The position numbers were made by a program, and so were the translations under genes. From the NCBI GenBank assembly GCA_910577675.1, contig CAJTOR010000037.1, positions 1 through 37,641 of the forward strand: a stretch of DNA of 37,641 nt, written 5' to 3'. The DNA comes from an uncultured Lachnospiraceae bacterium (GTDB lineage Bacteria > Bacillota > Clostridia > Lachnospirales > Lachnospiraceae). Below, piece by piece: positions 8,759 to 15,841 of this stretch. The notes under the pieces were generated by a model. It did not search any database. It saw nothing but the letters and a program-made list of their open reading frames with translations, and was not told the origin of the DNA. Within the stretch, counting starts at the first letter, position 1, and every line of letters starts with the position of its first letter.

Positions 8759-9787
8759 TCAGCCTCCGTAATAAGTCTGTTTTAAAGTGAGCGCCAGAGA
8801 GGAAAGCTTATTGTTCTCGATAATCCGCCCAAGCCCTTTGACTACGGTGTTCGCCGGATCCTCGCATATATTGATGTCAAGTTCCGTTTCCTGTGCCATC
8901 AGCTTGTCAAGCTCAAATATATTGGCGGAGCCGCCGGTTAAGTAAACCCCGGAGTCTATGATATCGGAAGAGATTTCCGGCGGGGTTTTTTCAAGGATGA
9001 TGCGCACGGCATCAATAATACTGTGCATGTATTCCGCAATCGTCTCGTAGACAAAACTTGCTGAAATCTCGCGCTCAATCGGAAGCCCCGAGAGCACGTC
9101 GCGGCCGTAAACCTTAACCGTGCGCTCCTCCTTAGGGGGCAGTGCGCAGCCAAGCTGTTTTTTGATGGTTTCCGCCGTCTTCTGGCCGATGATAAGATTG
9201 TATGTTTTCTTCACATTAAGGATGATCGCCTCGTCGAGTTTGTTGCCCCCCACCGGGATAAGCTTGCTTAGCACAATGCCGCCGAGTGAAATAATCGACA
9301 CCTCGGTCGTGTCCGCCCCGATATCCACGATCATAACGCCGTGCGCGGTCATCACATCAAGTTCCGCCCCGAGTGCGTCGGCAATCGGCTTTTCCACAAT
9401 GCGCACTTTTTTTGCCTTCGCATTCGAGCTTGCCACAAGGTCAAAGAACGCCCTCTTTTCGACCTCCGTAATATCGGTCGGGGCAGCGACTAAAAACTCC
9501 GCGCCCGCAAACTTGCCGTGGTCTTTCGAGAGCTTGTCAAATGCCAGGTTCAACAGGGAAAGCATATTTGCAATATCCGCAATCACGCCGCTTTTTACAG
9601 GGTAGTCCACCAGAATATTTGCCGGTGCCTTGCCGTACATTTCATAGGCCTCATCCCCTATTGCGATAACCTGGCTGCCGTTTGCAACCGCAATAATATT
9701 TTTGGCATCGAAAATAACGCCCTCATTCTTCTTGTATATTTTTATTGTACTTGTACCGAAATCAATACCAAATACTTTGCCTGCCAT
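8759..9787 (-). CDS. mreB: Rod shape-determining actin homologue MreB (342 aa)
   Basis: Actin-like ATPase that forms membrane-associated filaments organising lateral wall synthesis. Actin-fold nucleotide motifs are visible: phosphate 1 GIDFGTSTIKI near the N-terminus, phosphate 2 IVDIGADTTEVSI near the middle, and the adenosine motif LTGGSANIFELD near residue 285. Length is normal. The ATG at 9787 has GGAGG 5 bases upstream; the in-frame ATG at 9799 precedes that site and is rejected. First of the mreBCD genes, 27 bases downstream of radC. Confidence 0.95.
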   Translation of the reverse strand: MAGKVFGIDFGTSTIKIYKKNEGVIFDAKNIIAVANGSQVIAIGDEAYEMYGKAPANILVDYPVKSGVIADIANMLSLLNLAFDKLSKDHGKFAGAEFLVAAPTDITEVEKRAFFDLVASSNAKAKKVRIVEKPIADALGAELDVMTAHGVMIVDIGADTTEVSIISLGGIVLSKLIPVGGNKLDEAIILNVKKTYNLIIGQKTAETIKKQLGCALPPKEERTVKVYGRDVLSGLPIEREISASFVYETIAEYMHSIIDAVRIILEKTPPEISSDIIDSGVYLTGGSANIFELDKLMAQETELDINICEDPANTVVKGLGRIIENNKLSSLALTLKQTYYGG

Positions 9788-9814
9788 TTCTTCCTCCATT
9801 CCTTGGCTTCCCGC

Positions 9815-10522
9815 CTAAAACGGCGAGCAGCCGCTTTCTTTAAAACTGAAATACCGGTTGTCCCCGATAATAATATGGTCGAGCAGCCGGATATCAAGCA
9901 TCCTTCCCGCCTGTGAAACCTGCACGGTCAGATGTATGTCCTCACGGCTCGCCGTGGGGTCACCGCTTGGATGGTTGTGCACCAGAATAACGCCAACCGC
10001 TTCCCTCAAAAGCGCCTCAATAAAAATCTCGCGCGGTGAAACCACAGAGGAATTCACCGTGCCGACAGATAGACGTTTTTCACCGAGGAAAATACACTTT
10101 GTGTTAAAAAACGCAGCGTGTACCTCCTCAACATTTAAAAAGCGCAGTCTTTGCATGTAGTATTCCGCAATCGATGCCGGGCTTTTAAGCACTGGTTTTT
10201 CACCGAATCCCTCGCGGCTTACGCGCTTCATCAGCTCAAATGCCGCAAGGAGTTTTAACGCCTTGACCCTCCCGATCCCGCTTACCGCAGTCAGCCGCCC
10301 AAAATCCATCCTGGCAAGTCCCAGAAGATTTTTCTCCGGGTTCTGCATCAGAAGTTTCCTCGCCAGATCAACTGCCGTTTCCTTCCTTGTCCCACTCTGG
10401 ATCAGGATCGCAAGAAGTTCGGCATCCGACAGTGACTGCGCTCCCTCCCGCTCGCATTTCTCATACGGGCGCTCCGATATTGGAAGTTCTTTCATTGTGA
10501 CTGAACTGTTAATATTTTCCAT
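9815..10522 (-). CDS. radC: RadC family JAB/MPN domain protein (235 aa)
   Basis: The N-terminal helix-hairpin-helix-like region (SDAELLAILIQSGTR, then LARMDFGRLTAVSGIGRVKALKL) is followed by a JAB/MPN metalloprotease-like domain carrying the HxHPSGDPxxSxxD metal-binding motif (HNHPSGDPTASRED). The C-terminus FSFKESG is typical. The historical DNA-repair role of RadC is doubtful; a function cannot be assigned from sequence. The start ATG at 10522 follows GGAAAGGAAA. Its position directly upstream of mreB is a conserved arrangement in many bacteria. Confidence 0.93.
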   Translation of the reverse strand: MENINSSVTMKELPISERPYEKCEREGAQSLSDAELLAILIQSGTRKETAVDLARKLLMQNPEKNLLGLARMDFGRLTAVSGIGRVKALKLLAAFELMKRVSREGFGEKPVLKSPASIAEYYMQRLRFLNVEEVHAAFFNTKCIFLGEKRLSVGTVNSSVVSPREIFIEALLREAVGVILVHNHPSGDPTASREDIHLTVQVSQAGRMLDIRLLDHIIIGDNRYFSFKESGCSPF

Positions 10523-10594
10523 ATTTTCCTTTCCTTCTCTCCAGAAGGCTCCGCCCAGATACGCGGCGGATGAAAACAGGGAATTTATGCCGGA

Positions 10595-10867
10595 TTACAG
10601 TTTCCGGTAGATGAGAATGGAAACGATCACGCCGATAATGCTGGCAACCGTAATCTTGATGGAAAGCCCGAAATTAATGACAATCACACCGAGATTCAGC
10701 GTAAAATAGCCGTTTGCTGAGGAACCGACACTGAATTCCTGCCCGTAATTCAGCCAGGAAAGCCAGGAAACATCCCTTGCCAAGTATCCTAAAAATCCCC
10801 CGACCACGATGCCTGCAAGCATCAAAAGCAGCAGCGCCCATGAATTCTTTCCCATCTCGCGCGACAT
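10595..10867 (-). CDS. Small membrane protein, DUF4321-like (90 aa)
   Basis: Short protein with two hydrophobic segments: SWALLLLMLAGIVVGGFLGYLA near the N-terminus and a C-terminal helix ending ASIIGVIVSILIYRKL. Between them is a short extracytoplasmic stretch followed by NGYFTLNLGVIVINFGLS. The overall pattern and the position upstream of radC and mreB match the DUF4321 family of Clostridia, but this is from memory rather than a search. The ATG at 10867 has GAGGTG 4 bases upstream; earlier in-frame ATGs up to 10912 lack a site. It is the first gene of the cell-shape operon. Function unknown. Confidence 0.75.
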   Translation of the reverse strand: MSREMGKNSWALLLLMLAGIVVGGFLGYLARDVSWLSWLNYGQEFSVGSSANGYFTLNLGVIVINFGLSIKITVASIIGVIVSILIYRKL

Positions 10868-10922
10868 ATAACACCTCATTTCCGTAATGGTCAGACCTTG
10901 TCCTTCCATCATAATCCATTCT

Positions 10923-10951
10923 ATTTTACCACATTTTCTTTGATTTGTATA
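10923..10951 (-). promoter_or_regulatory. Candidate promoter of the mre/min operon
   Basis: On the minus strand, TATACA (10946-10951) and TAAAAT (10923-10928) are separated by 17 bases, upstream of the first gene of the cell-shape operon and just downstream of the terminator at 10977-11001. The -35 box matches the sigma-A consensus at 4 of 6 positions, so this is a moderate prediction. Confidence 0.45.
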
Positions 10952-10970
10952 CTCTCAATCGAAAATTTTA

Positions 10971-11001
10971 AAAAAACCCCTGCACGCATATGGCGCAGGG
11001 G
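10971..11001 (-). terminator. Rho-independent terminator of the repair/PLP-enzyme operon
   Basis: On the minus strand, CCCCTGC (11001-10995) pairs with GCAGGGG (10983-10977) around an 11-base loop and is followed by a run of T. It lies 45 bases downstream of the PLP-enzyme stop codon and separates the two minus-strand operons. Confidence 0.85.
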
Positions 11002-11045
11002 CTTTCAACCTCAATATTGCCGCAGACCTTTCTTCCATGTCCCGT

Positions 11046-12341
11046 TTATTTTTGTTTAATCTTTAACAGTTCCTGCGCCGCCTTTAAAATTCCAAACTTT
11101 GCATGGTACCAGGTAAGCCCGCCCTGGAAATAAACCGCATAGGGTTCCTTTAACGGCCCGTCCGCAGAAAGTTCAATGGAACTTCCCTGCACAAATGCAC
11201 CGGCTGCCATAATGACTTTTGAGGTATAGCCCGGCATATCCCCCGGTTCCGGATCCACGAAGGAATCGACCGGAGCCGCCGCCTGTATCCCCTTACAAAA
11301 GGCAACAAGCGCTTCGGGGCTGTTTAGCGTAACTGCCTGGATAATATCATACCGCTCTTCCTTCCCGTCAGGAATCACCGGGTATCCCATGGATTCAAAT
11401 AGGGCGGCGGCAAAGATTGCCCCTTTTAGCGCCCCCGCTGTCACGGTCGGGGCAAGGAAAAAACCCTGGAAAAATTTCTGGGTAAGGCCGAGGGTCGCGC
11501 CAACCTCCATGCCAAGCCCCGGTGCGGTCAGCCGGTATGCGCACTGTGAAACCAAGTCAGCGCGCCCCGCAATATATCCGCCGATTGGTGCCAGACCGCC
11601 CCCCGGATTTTTAATCAGTGAGCCGACACACAGATCCGCCCCCACATCACCCGGCTCGATGGTTTCCACGAACTCCCCATAACAGTTGTCCACCATGCAA
11701 ATTACATCCGGCTTAATCCCTTTAACAAAGCGGATTAGTTCCCCGATTCTTTCAACCGAAAGAGTGGGTCTGGTCTGGTAGCCTTTAGAGCGCTGGATGG
11801 TAACCATGCAAGTCCTCTCCCCAATGGCAGAACGAATCCCTTCAAAATCAAACTCCCCGCCATTAGTCAAATCTACCTGACGGTAGCTTACTCCGTATTC
11901 GCGAAGGCTCCCGGTGGAGTGGCCGCCCTCCCCCTCACCGATCCCGATAACTCCCTCAAGCGTGTCGTAAGGCTTTCCGACCGGCGAGAGAAGTTCATCC
12001 CCCGGGCGCAGGTTTGCCGCAAGCGCCACCGCGAGCGCATGGGTGCCGCAGGTAAGCTGCGGGCGCACCAGCGCGGCCTGTGTGTGGAACACATCCGCAT
12101 AAACTGCCTCGAGCGCATCACGCCCGGCATCGTTGTAACCGTAACCTGTGGAAGCCTGGAAATGTGATTCACAGACCCTGTTTTTCTGCATCGCCCTGAG
12201 CACCTTCATCTGGTTATATTCCGCGATAAAGTCAATTTCCTCAAAGCGGGGTTTTAACCCTGCAAGGATGTTTTCTGCACAGTCATATAGTTCTTCTGAT
12301 ATTCCGAGTTCCAAATACATTTGTTTTGTCATATCCATCAT
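11046..12341 (-). CDS. Methionine gamma-lyase-family PLP enzyme ('aluminium resistance protein' family, 431 aa)
   Basis: Fold-type I pyridoxal-phosphate enzyme of the Met_gamma_lyase family (often annotated as aluminium resistance protein, YnbB in Bacillus). Visible features are the glycine-rich cofactor region LTCGTHALAVALAANLRPGD, the Asp of CMVDNCYGEF, and the likely Schiff-base lysine in SLIKNPGGG. Its substrate is not established from sequence; carbon-sulfur lyase activity is only inferred. The start ATG at 12341 follows AGGGGA. In Bacillus the homologue lies downstream of miaA and hfq; here it is two genes after miaA with no hfq between. It is the last gene before the terminator at 10977. 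Confidence 0.9.
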   Translation of the reverse strand: MMDMTKQMYLELGISEELYDCAENILAGLKPRFEEIDFIAEYNQMKVLRAMQKNRVCESHFQASTGYGYNDAGRDALEAVYADVFHTQAALVRPQLTCGTHALAVALAANLRPGDELLSPVGKPYDTLEGVIGIGEGEGGHSTGSLREYGVSYRQVDLTNGGEFDFEGIRSAIGERTCMVTIQRSKGYQTRPTLSVERIGELIRFVKGIKPDVICMVDNCYGEFVETIEPGDVGADLCVGSLIKNPGGGLAPIGGYIAGRADLVSQCAYRLTAPGLGMEVGATLGLTQKFFQGFFLAPTVTAGALKGAIFAAALFESMGYPVIPDGKEERYDIIQAVTLNSPEALVAFCKGIQAAAPVDSFVDPEPGDMPGYTSKVIMAAGAFVQGSSIELSADGPLKEPYAVYFQGGLTWYHAKFGILKAAQELLKIKQK

Positions 12342-12374
12342 TTAAAATCCCCTGTAGTTTTATTGATTTTGGCG

Positions 12375-12887
12375 TTATCTCTTCCCTTTCCCCGCACTTT
12401 TCTTTGAATGCTCGATAATGGCAAGCACTATCACCCTGCCCAGGTGGTAGAGCAAAAGTGCAACCTCCGTAAAACCGATTGCCATCGCGTAGGAAAATTC
12501 CGTTGAAACTTCATAGACGGATTCCGGCTGCCTTAAACCGACCACGATTAAAGCGATTATGGCAGCAAGCAGCAAAACATGCACCACCACATAGTACAGG
12601 GTGCGGTGTATGGATAATTTGCTGATTAAAAAGCGCTCGATAAGGACTGTTATCAAAATCAAAAGCCCGTACAGTCCCGCCATTAAAATCCAGAGGGTGG
12701 AATCATTTTCCGGCACCGCTATAAGGTCTAGTGAAAGCGTTAAAAGACCTGCCAGCGCAGCAAATAATATACCGGACACAACGGACCATTCCTTAGGTGT
12801 CAACAGGGATTTGCGCCGTGTAGCCGGTGCCTCTGCAATCTTTTTTAACTCTTCCACATTTTTTTTCATTTCATCCTGTTCTTTCAT
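12375..12887 (-). CDS. Hypothetical membrane protein (170 aa)
   Basis: Not recognised. A charged N-terminus (about residues 1-30, many Lys and Glu, possibly helical) precedes four hydrophobic segments: about 35-55, 65-85, 97-118 and 130-155. The C-terminus is basic. The ATG at 12887 overlaps the miaA stop by four bases (ATGA), which implies translational coupling, and GAGGG is 5 bases upstream. It occupies the place where hfq follows miaA in Bacillus, but it is not Hfq. Confidence 0.75.
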   Translation of the reverse strand: MKEQDEMKKNVEELKKIAEAPATRRKSLLTPKEWSVVSGILFAALAGLLTLSLDLIAVPENDSTLWILMAGLYGLLILITVLIERFLISKLSIHRTLYYVVVHVLLLAAIIALIVVGLRQPESVYEVSTEFSYAMAIGFTEVALLLYHLGRVIVLAIIEHSKKSAGKGKR

Positions 12888-13870
12888 AATCCCTCACATT
12901 CCGCCGCCCTGCGGCAAAGTCCCAATCCATCTTTGATTATTCCCGACACCACATTGAGAATTTTCTCCTCGTCAAAACCATAGTCCGATTTATCCACCCA
13001 AATCACCTGCTTCTCACGTTTAAACCACGTAAGCTGCCGCTTTGCAAAATGCCTTGTATCTCGCTTTATCCGCTCTGTTGCTTCGGTGAGAGATAGTTCA
13101 CCTTCAAGGTAAGCAAATAGTTCCTTGTAGCCAAGCCCCTGCATCGAAACTGCGCTGCGCGGCACACCTGCTGCCCTCAAATTTTCCACCTCCGCAAGCA
13201 GCCCATCCTCCATCATCTTATCCACCCTCCGGTCGATATTCCCATACAGGATATCACGAGGGGCGGTCAGCACAAAATAAAACAGCCTGTAAGGCGGGAT
13301 ATGCCCCGCCTGCTCCTCATTATGTTCCGAGATACGCCCGCCTGTCTGTGCATGGTACTCAAGTGCCCGGATCATGCGCTTAATATTATTCTCATGGATT
13401 TTAGCTGCCGCTGCCGGGTCAACTTCCAAAAGCCTTGCATGCAGTGCCGCAGCTCCGTGCTCCCTGACAAAATCATAAAGTTCCTCCCGCAGTGACATAT
13501 CCGTTTCCGACTCTGTAAAATCGACAGCATTCGTCACCGCCTGGATATAAAACCCCGTTCCCCCGACAATAATCGGAAGTCTGCCCCGCGCATAAATCCC
13601 TTCCATTGCCTCCTTTGCAAGTTCCTGGAAACGCACCACGTTAAATTCGTCACCGGGCAGCAGGATATCAATCAGATGATGCGGGACTTTCCCCATCTCC
13701 CCAGGGGTAATCTTTGCTGTCCCGATATCCATGCCGCGGTAGACCTGCATGGAATCCGCCGAAATAATTTCTCCCCCAATCTTTTGTGCCAGTGAAATAG
13801 AAAGCTTTGTTTTCCCCACAGCCGTGGGTCCTGTTAGTACAATAAGCGGTTTCTTTTCCTGTTCCTGCAT
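12884..13870 (-). CDS. miaA: tRNA dimethylallyltransferase MiaA (328 aa)
   Basis: Adds a dimethylallyl group to N6 of A37 in tRNAs reading UNN codons. The P-loop TGPTAVGKTKLS is near the N-terminus, followed by SADSMQVYRGMDIGTAK, the GGTGFY motif and the C-terminal KRDTRHFAKRQLTWFK substrate-binding region. Length is slightly above the family norm. Two starts are possible: ATG 13870, with AAGGAGGG 4 bases upstream (chosen), or ATG 13885, with GGGAGGGGG. It follows mutL by about 33 bases, a common mutS-mutL-miaA order in Firmicutes. Confidence 0.95.
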   Translation of the reverse strand: MQEQEKKPLIVLTGPTAVGKTKLSISLAQKIGGEIISADSMQVYRGMDIGTAKITPGEMGKVPHHLIDILLPGDEFNVVRFQELAKEAMEGIYARGRLPIIVGGTGFYIQAVTNAVDFTESETDMSLREELYDFVREHGAAALHARLLEVDPAAAAKIHENNIKRMIRALEYHAQTGGRISEHNEEQAGHIPPYRLFYFVLTAPRDILYGNIDRRVDKMMEDGLLAEVENLRAAGVPRSAVSMQGLGYKELFAYLEGELSLTEATERIKRDTRHFAKRQLTWFKREKQVIWVDKSDYGFDEEKILNVVSGIIKDGLGLCRRAAECEGL

Positions 13871-13903
13871 GAATCCCTCCTTCATTTCCCCCTCCCTCTA
13901 GAA

Positions 13904-15817
13904 CTAATTAACAATCCTTTTAAATTTACGCTCGAGCTCACTTTTAGTCATGGACACGATAACGGGTCTTCCATGAGGGCAGTGGAAAGGATTTTCAAGC
14001 TGCAAAAGCTCATGGATCAGTGCCCTGGCTTCTGCCACAGAGAGTTTTGTATTCCCTTTGACCGCCGCCTTGCACGACAAACTAGCAATTTTTTCCAATA
14101 CAATATCCGGTGTCCCGGTCGGCGGCTCCGTTACCAGATTGTCCAACATCTCAAGGAACAGCGCCTTCCCATCCACCCCGTAAAGGTCTTCCGGGATTGC
14201 ACTGACCGCGTATTCCCGCCCCCCAAATGACTCAATCTCAAAACCCAGCGAAGTAAACTGCCCCATATATCGTTTCAGGGCTTCCTCCTCGCGTATCGAA
14301 AGTTCCAGGATTACGGGCGGGGTCAGCATCTGGGAAATTGCCTGTTTTCCCCCCATTCGGGTCAATGTGCGCTCATAAAGTATTTTCTCGTGGGCAGCAT
14401 GCTGGTCAATAATAAAGAGCTGCTCCTTAAATTCCACCAGCCAGTAAGTCGCAAACAACTGCCCTATTATCTGGTGGTGGTCTTCCTGCTCCTGTTTAAG
14501 GAATGCCTCCTTGTTTTGCTCCGACTTATCAAAAAGGGAAATCTGCCCTGGTTTTTCGGTCGGCTGTCCCCCATACACCACCTCCTCGCGCAAAGAATTT
14601 CCAGAAACTGGCACTTCCTGCTGCGTTTCTGGCACTCCTGCTCCTGCCGTGTCCGAAAAAAGCGGTGAGGCAAGCGTTGCCTTTATTGCTTCCTCCCTCA
14701 CCCGCTCCGCCTCATCCCTCACAGCCTCTTTCGAGTAGGTAATGCGGCGGTGCTCAAAACTTTCAGGTGTCGGCGCATATACAGTGCGCACCCGTTTTTC
14801 CTCCGACAATAAAATATCCGGTATCATATTTTTCTCTGAGAGTGCTTCCTGCACCGTCCTGTATACAAACTGATAGAGGGCTTCCCCGTTTGTAAAACGA
14901 ACCTCCAGTTTTGTCGGGTGTACATTGACATCGATCTCCTCGGTCGGAACTGTAAAGTGGAGGGCTGTAAATGGAAATTTATGCTGCATCGAATACGGCT
15001 TATATGCTTCCTCTATTGCCTTGCTGATAATATTGCTCCGGATATAGCGCCCGTTGATAAAATAATTTTCGTAATTGCGGTTTCCGCGCGATATCACGGG
15101 CTTCCCAATAAAACCGGTAACCCGTATGCCGTCCGCCTCACTGTCCACTTCAACGGCCGCGGCGGCGGTGTCACGTCCAAAAACATGGTAGATACAATCC
15201 TTCAGGCTCCCGTTTCCCGATGTTTGCAGTTCCGTTTTCCCGTTGTTGATAAATTTAAATGCAATTTCCGGATGTGCCGTGGCAAAGCGCTGCATCAGGT
15301 CACTGATATACCCCGCCTCCGTCACGGCAGATTTTAAAAATTTCCGTCTTGCCGGGGTATTATAAAAAAGTGTCCGCACAAGGAAGGTAGTCCCTTCCGG
15401 AGCTCCGATCTCCGAATGTTCCTTTTCCCTGCCCCCCTCAATCACATAGCGGCTCCCTGTAAATTCCTGGCGGGTTTTCGTTACGAGTTCCACCATGGAA
15501 ACCGCGGCGATACTAGAGAGGGCTTCCCCCCTGAATCCCAGGCTTTTCACGCTTAACAGGTCGAGCGCCGATGCGATCTTGCTTGTCGCATGTCTGGAAA
15601 ATGCCGTGGGGATATCCTCTTTTGCTATTCCCTTTCCGTTGTCCGTCACGCGGATAAATCCGATCCCCCCCTCACGGATTTCTACCGTTACGGAACCCGC
15701 CCCCGCATCCACCGCGTTTTCCACAAGTTCTTTTACTACGGAAGCCGGGCGCTCCACAACTTCCCCCGCCGCGATCTGGTTGATTGTTTCAGAGTCCAGA
15801 AGATGTATAATTCCCAT
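13904..15817 (-). CDS. mutL: DNA mismatch repair endonuclease MutL (637 aa)
   Basis: GHKL ATPase that links mismatch recognition by MutS to strand nicking. N-terminal motifs are ELVENAVDAG (31-40), DNGKGI (59-64) and GFRGEALSSI (94-103). After a linker (about 335-445) comes the C-terminal domain with the endonuclease motif DQHAAHEKILYE (471-482), which fits DQHA(x)2E(x)4E, and the zinc-binding CPHGRP near the C-terminus. It is therefore a nicking MutL, as expected in bacteria lacking MutH. The linker contains QISLF (425-429), a match to the beta-clamp pentapeptide. Start ATG at 15817, with AAGGAG upstream. Confidence 0.97.
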   Translation of the reverse strand: MGIIHLLDSETINQIAAGEVVERPASVVKELVENAVDAGAGSVTVEIREGGIGFIRVTDNGKGIAKEDIPTAFSRHATSKIASALDLLSVKSLGFRGEALSSIAAVSMVELVTKTRQEFTGSRYVIEGGREKEHSEIGAPEGTTFLVRTLFYNTPARRKFLKSAVTEAGYISDLMQRFATAHPEIAFKFINNGKTELQTSGNGSLKDCIYHVFGRDTAAAAVEVDSEADGIRVTGFIGKPVISRGNRNYENYFINGRYIRSNIISKAIEEAYKPYSMQHKFPFTALHFTVPTEEIDVNVHPTKLEVRFTNGEALYQFVYRTVQEALSEKNMIPDILLSEEKRVRTVYAPTPESFEHRRITYSKEAVRDEAERVREEAIKATLASPLFSDTAGAGVPETQQEVPVSGNSLREEVVYGGQPTEKPGQISLFDKSEQNKEAFLKQEQEDHHQIIGQLFATYWLVEFKEQLFIIDQHAAHEKILYERTLTRMGGKQAISQMLTPPVILELSIREEEALKRYMGQFTSLGFEIESFGGREYAVSAIPEDLYGVDGKALFLEMLDNLVTEPPTGTPDIVLEKIASLSCKAAVKGNTKLSVAEARALIHELLQLENPFHCPHGRPVIVSMTKSELERKFKRIVN

Positions 15818-15841
15818 GGCACTGCTCCTTTGTTATTATCT

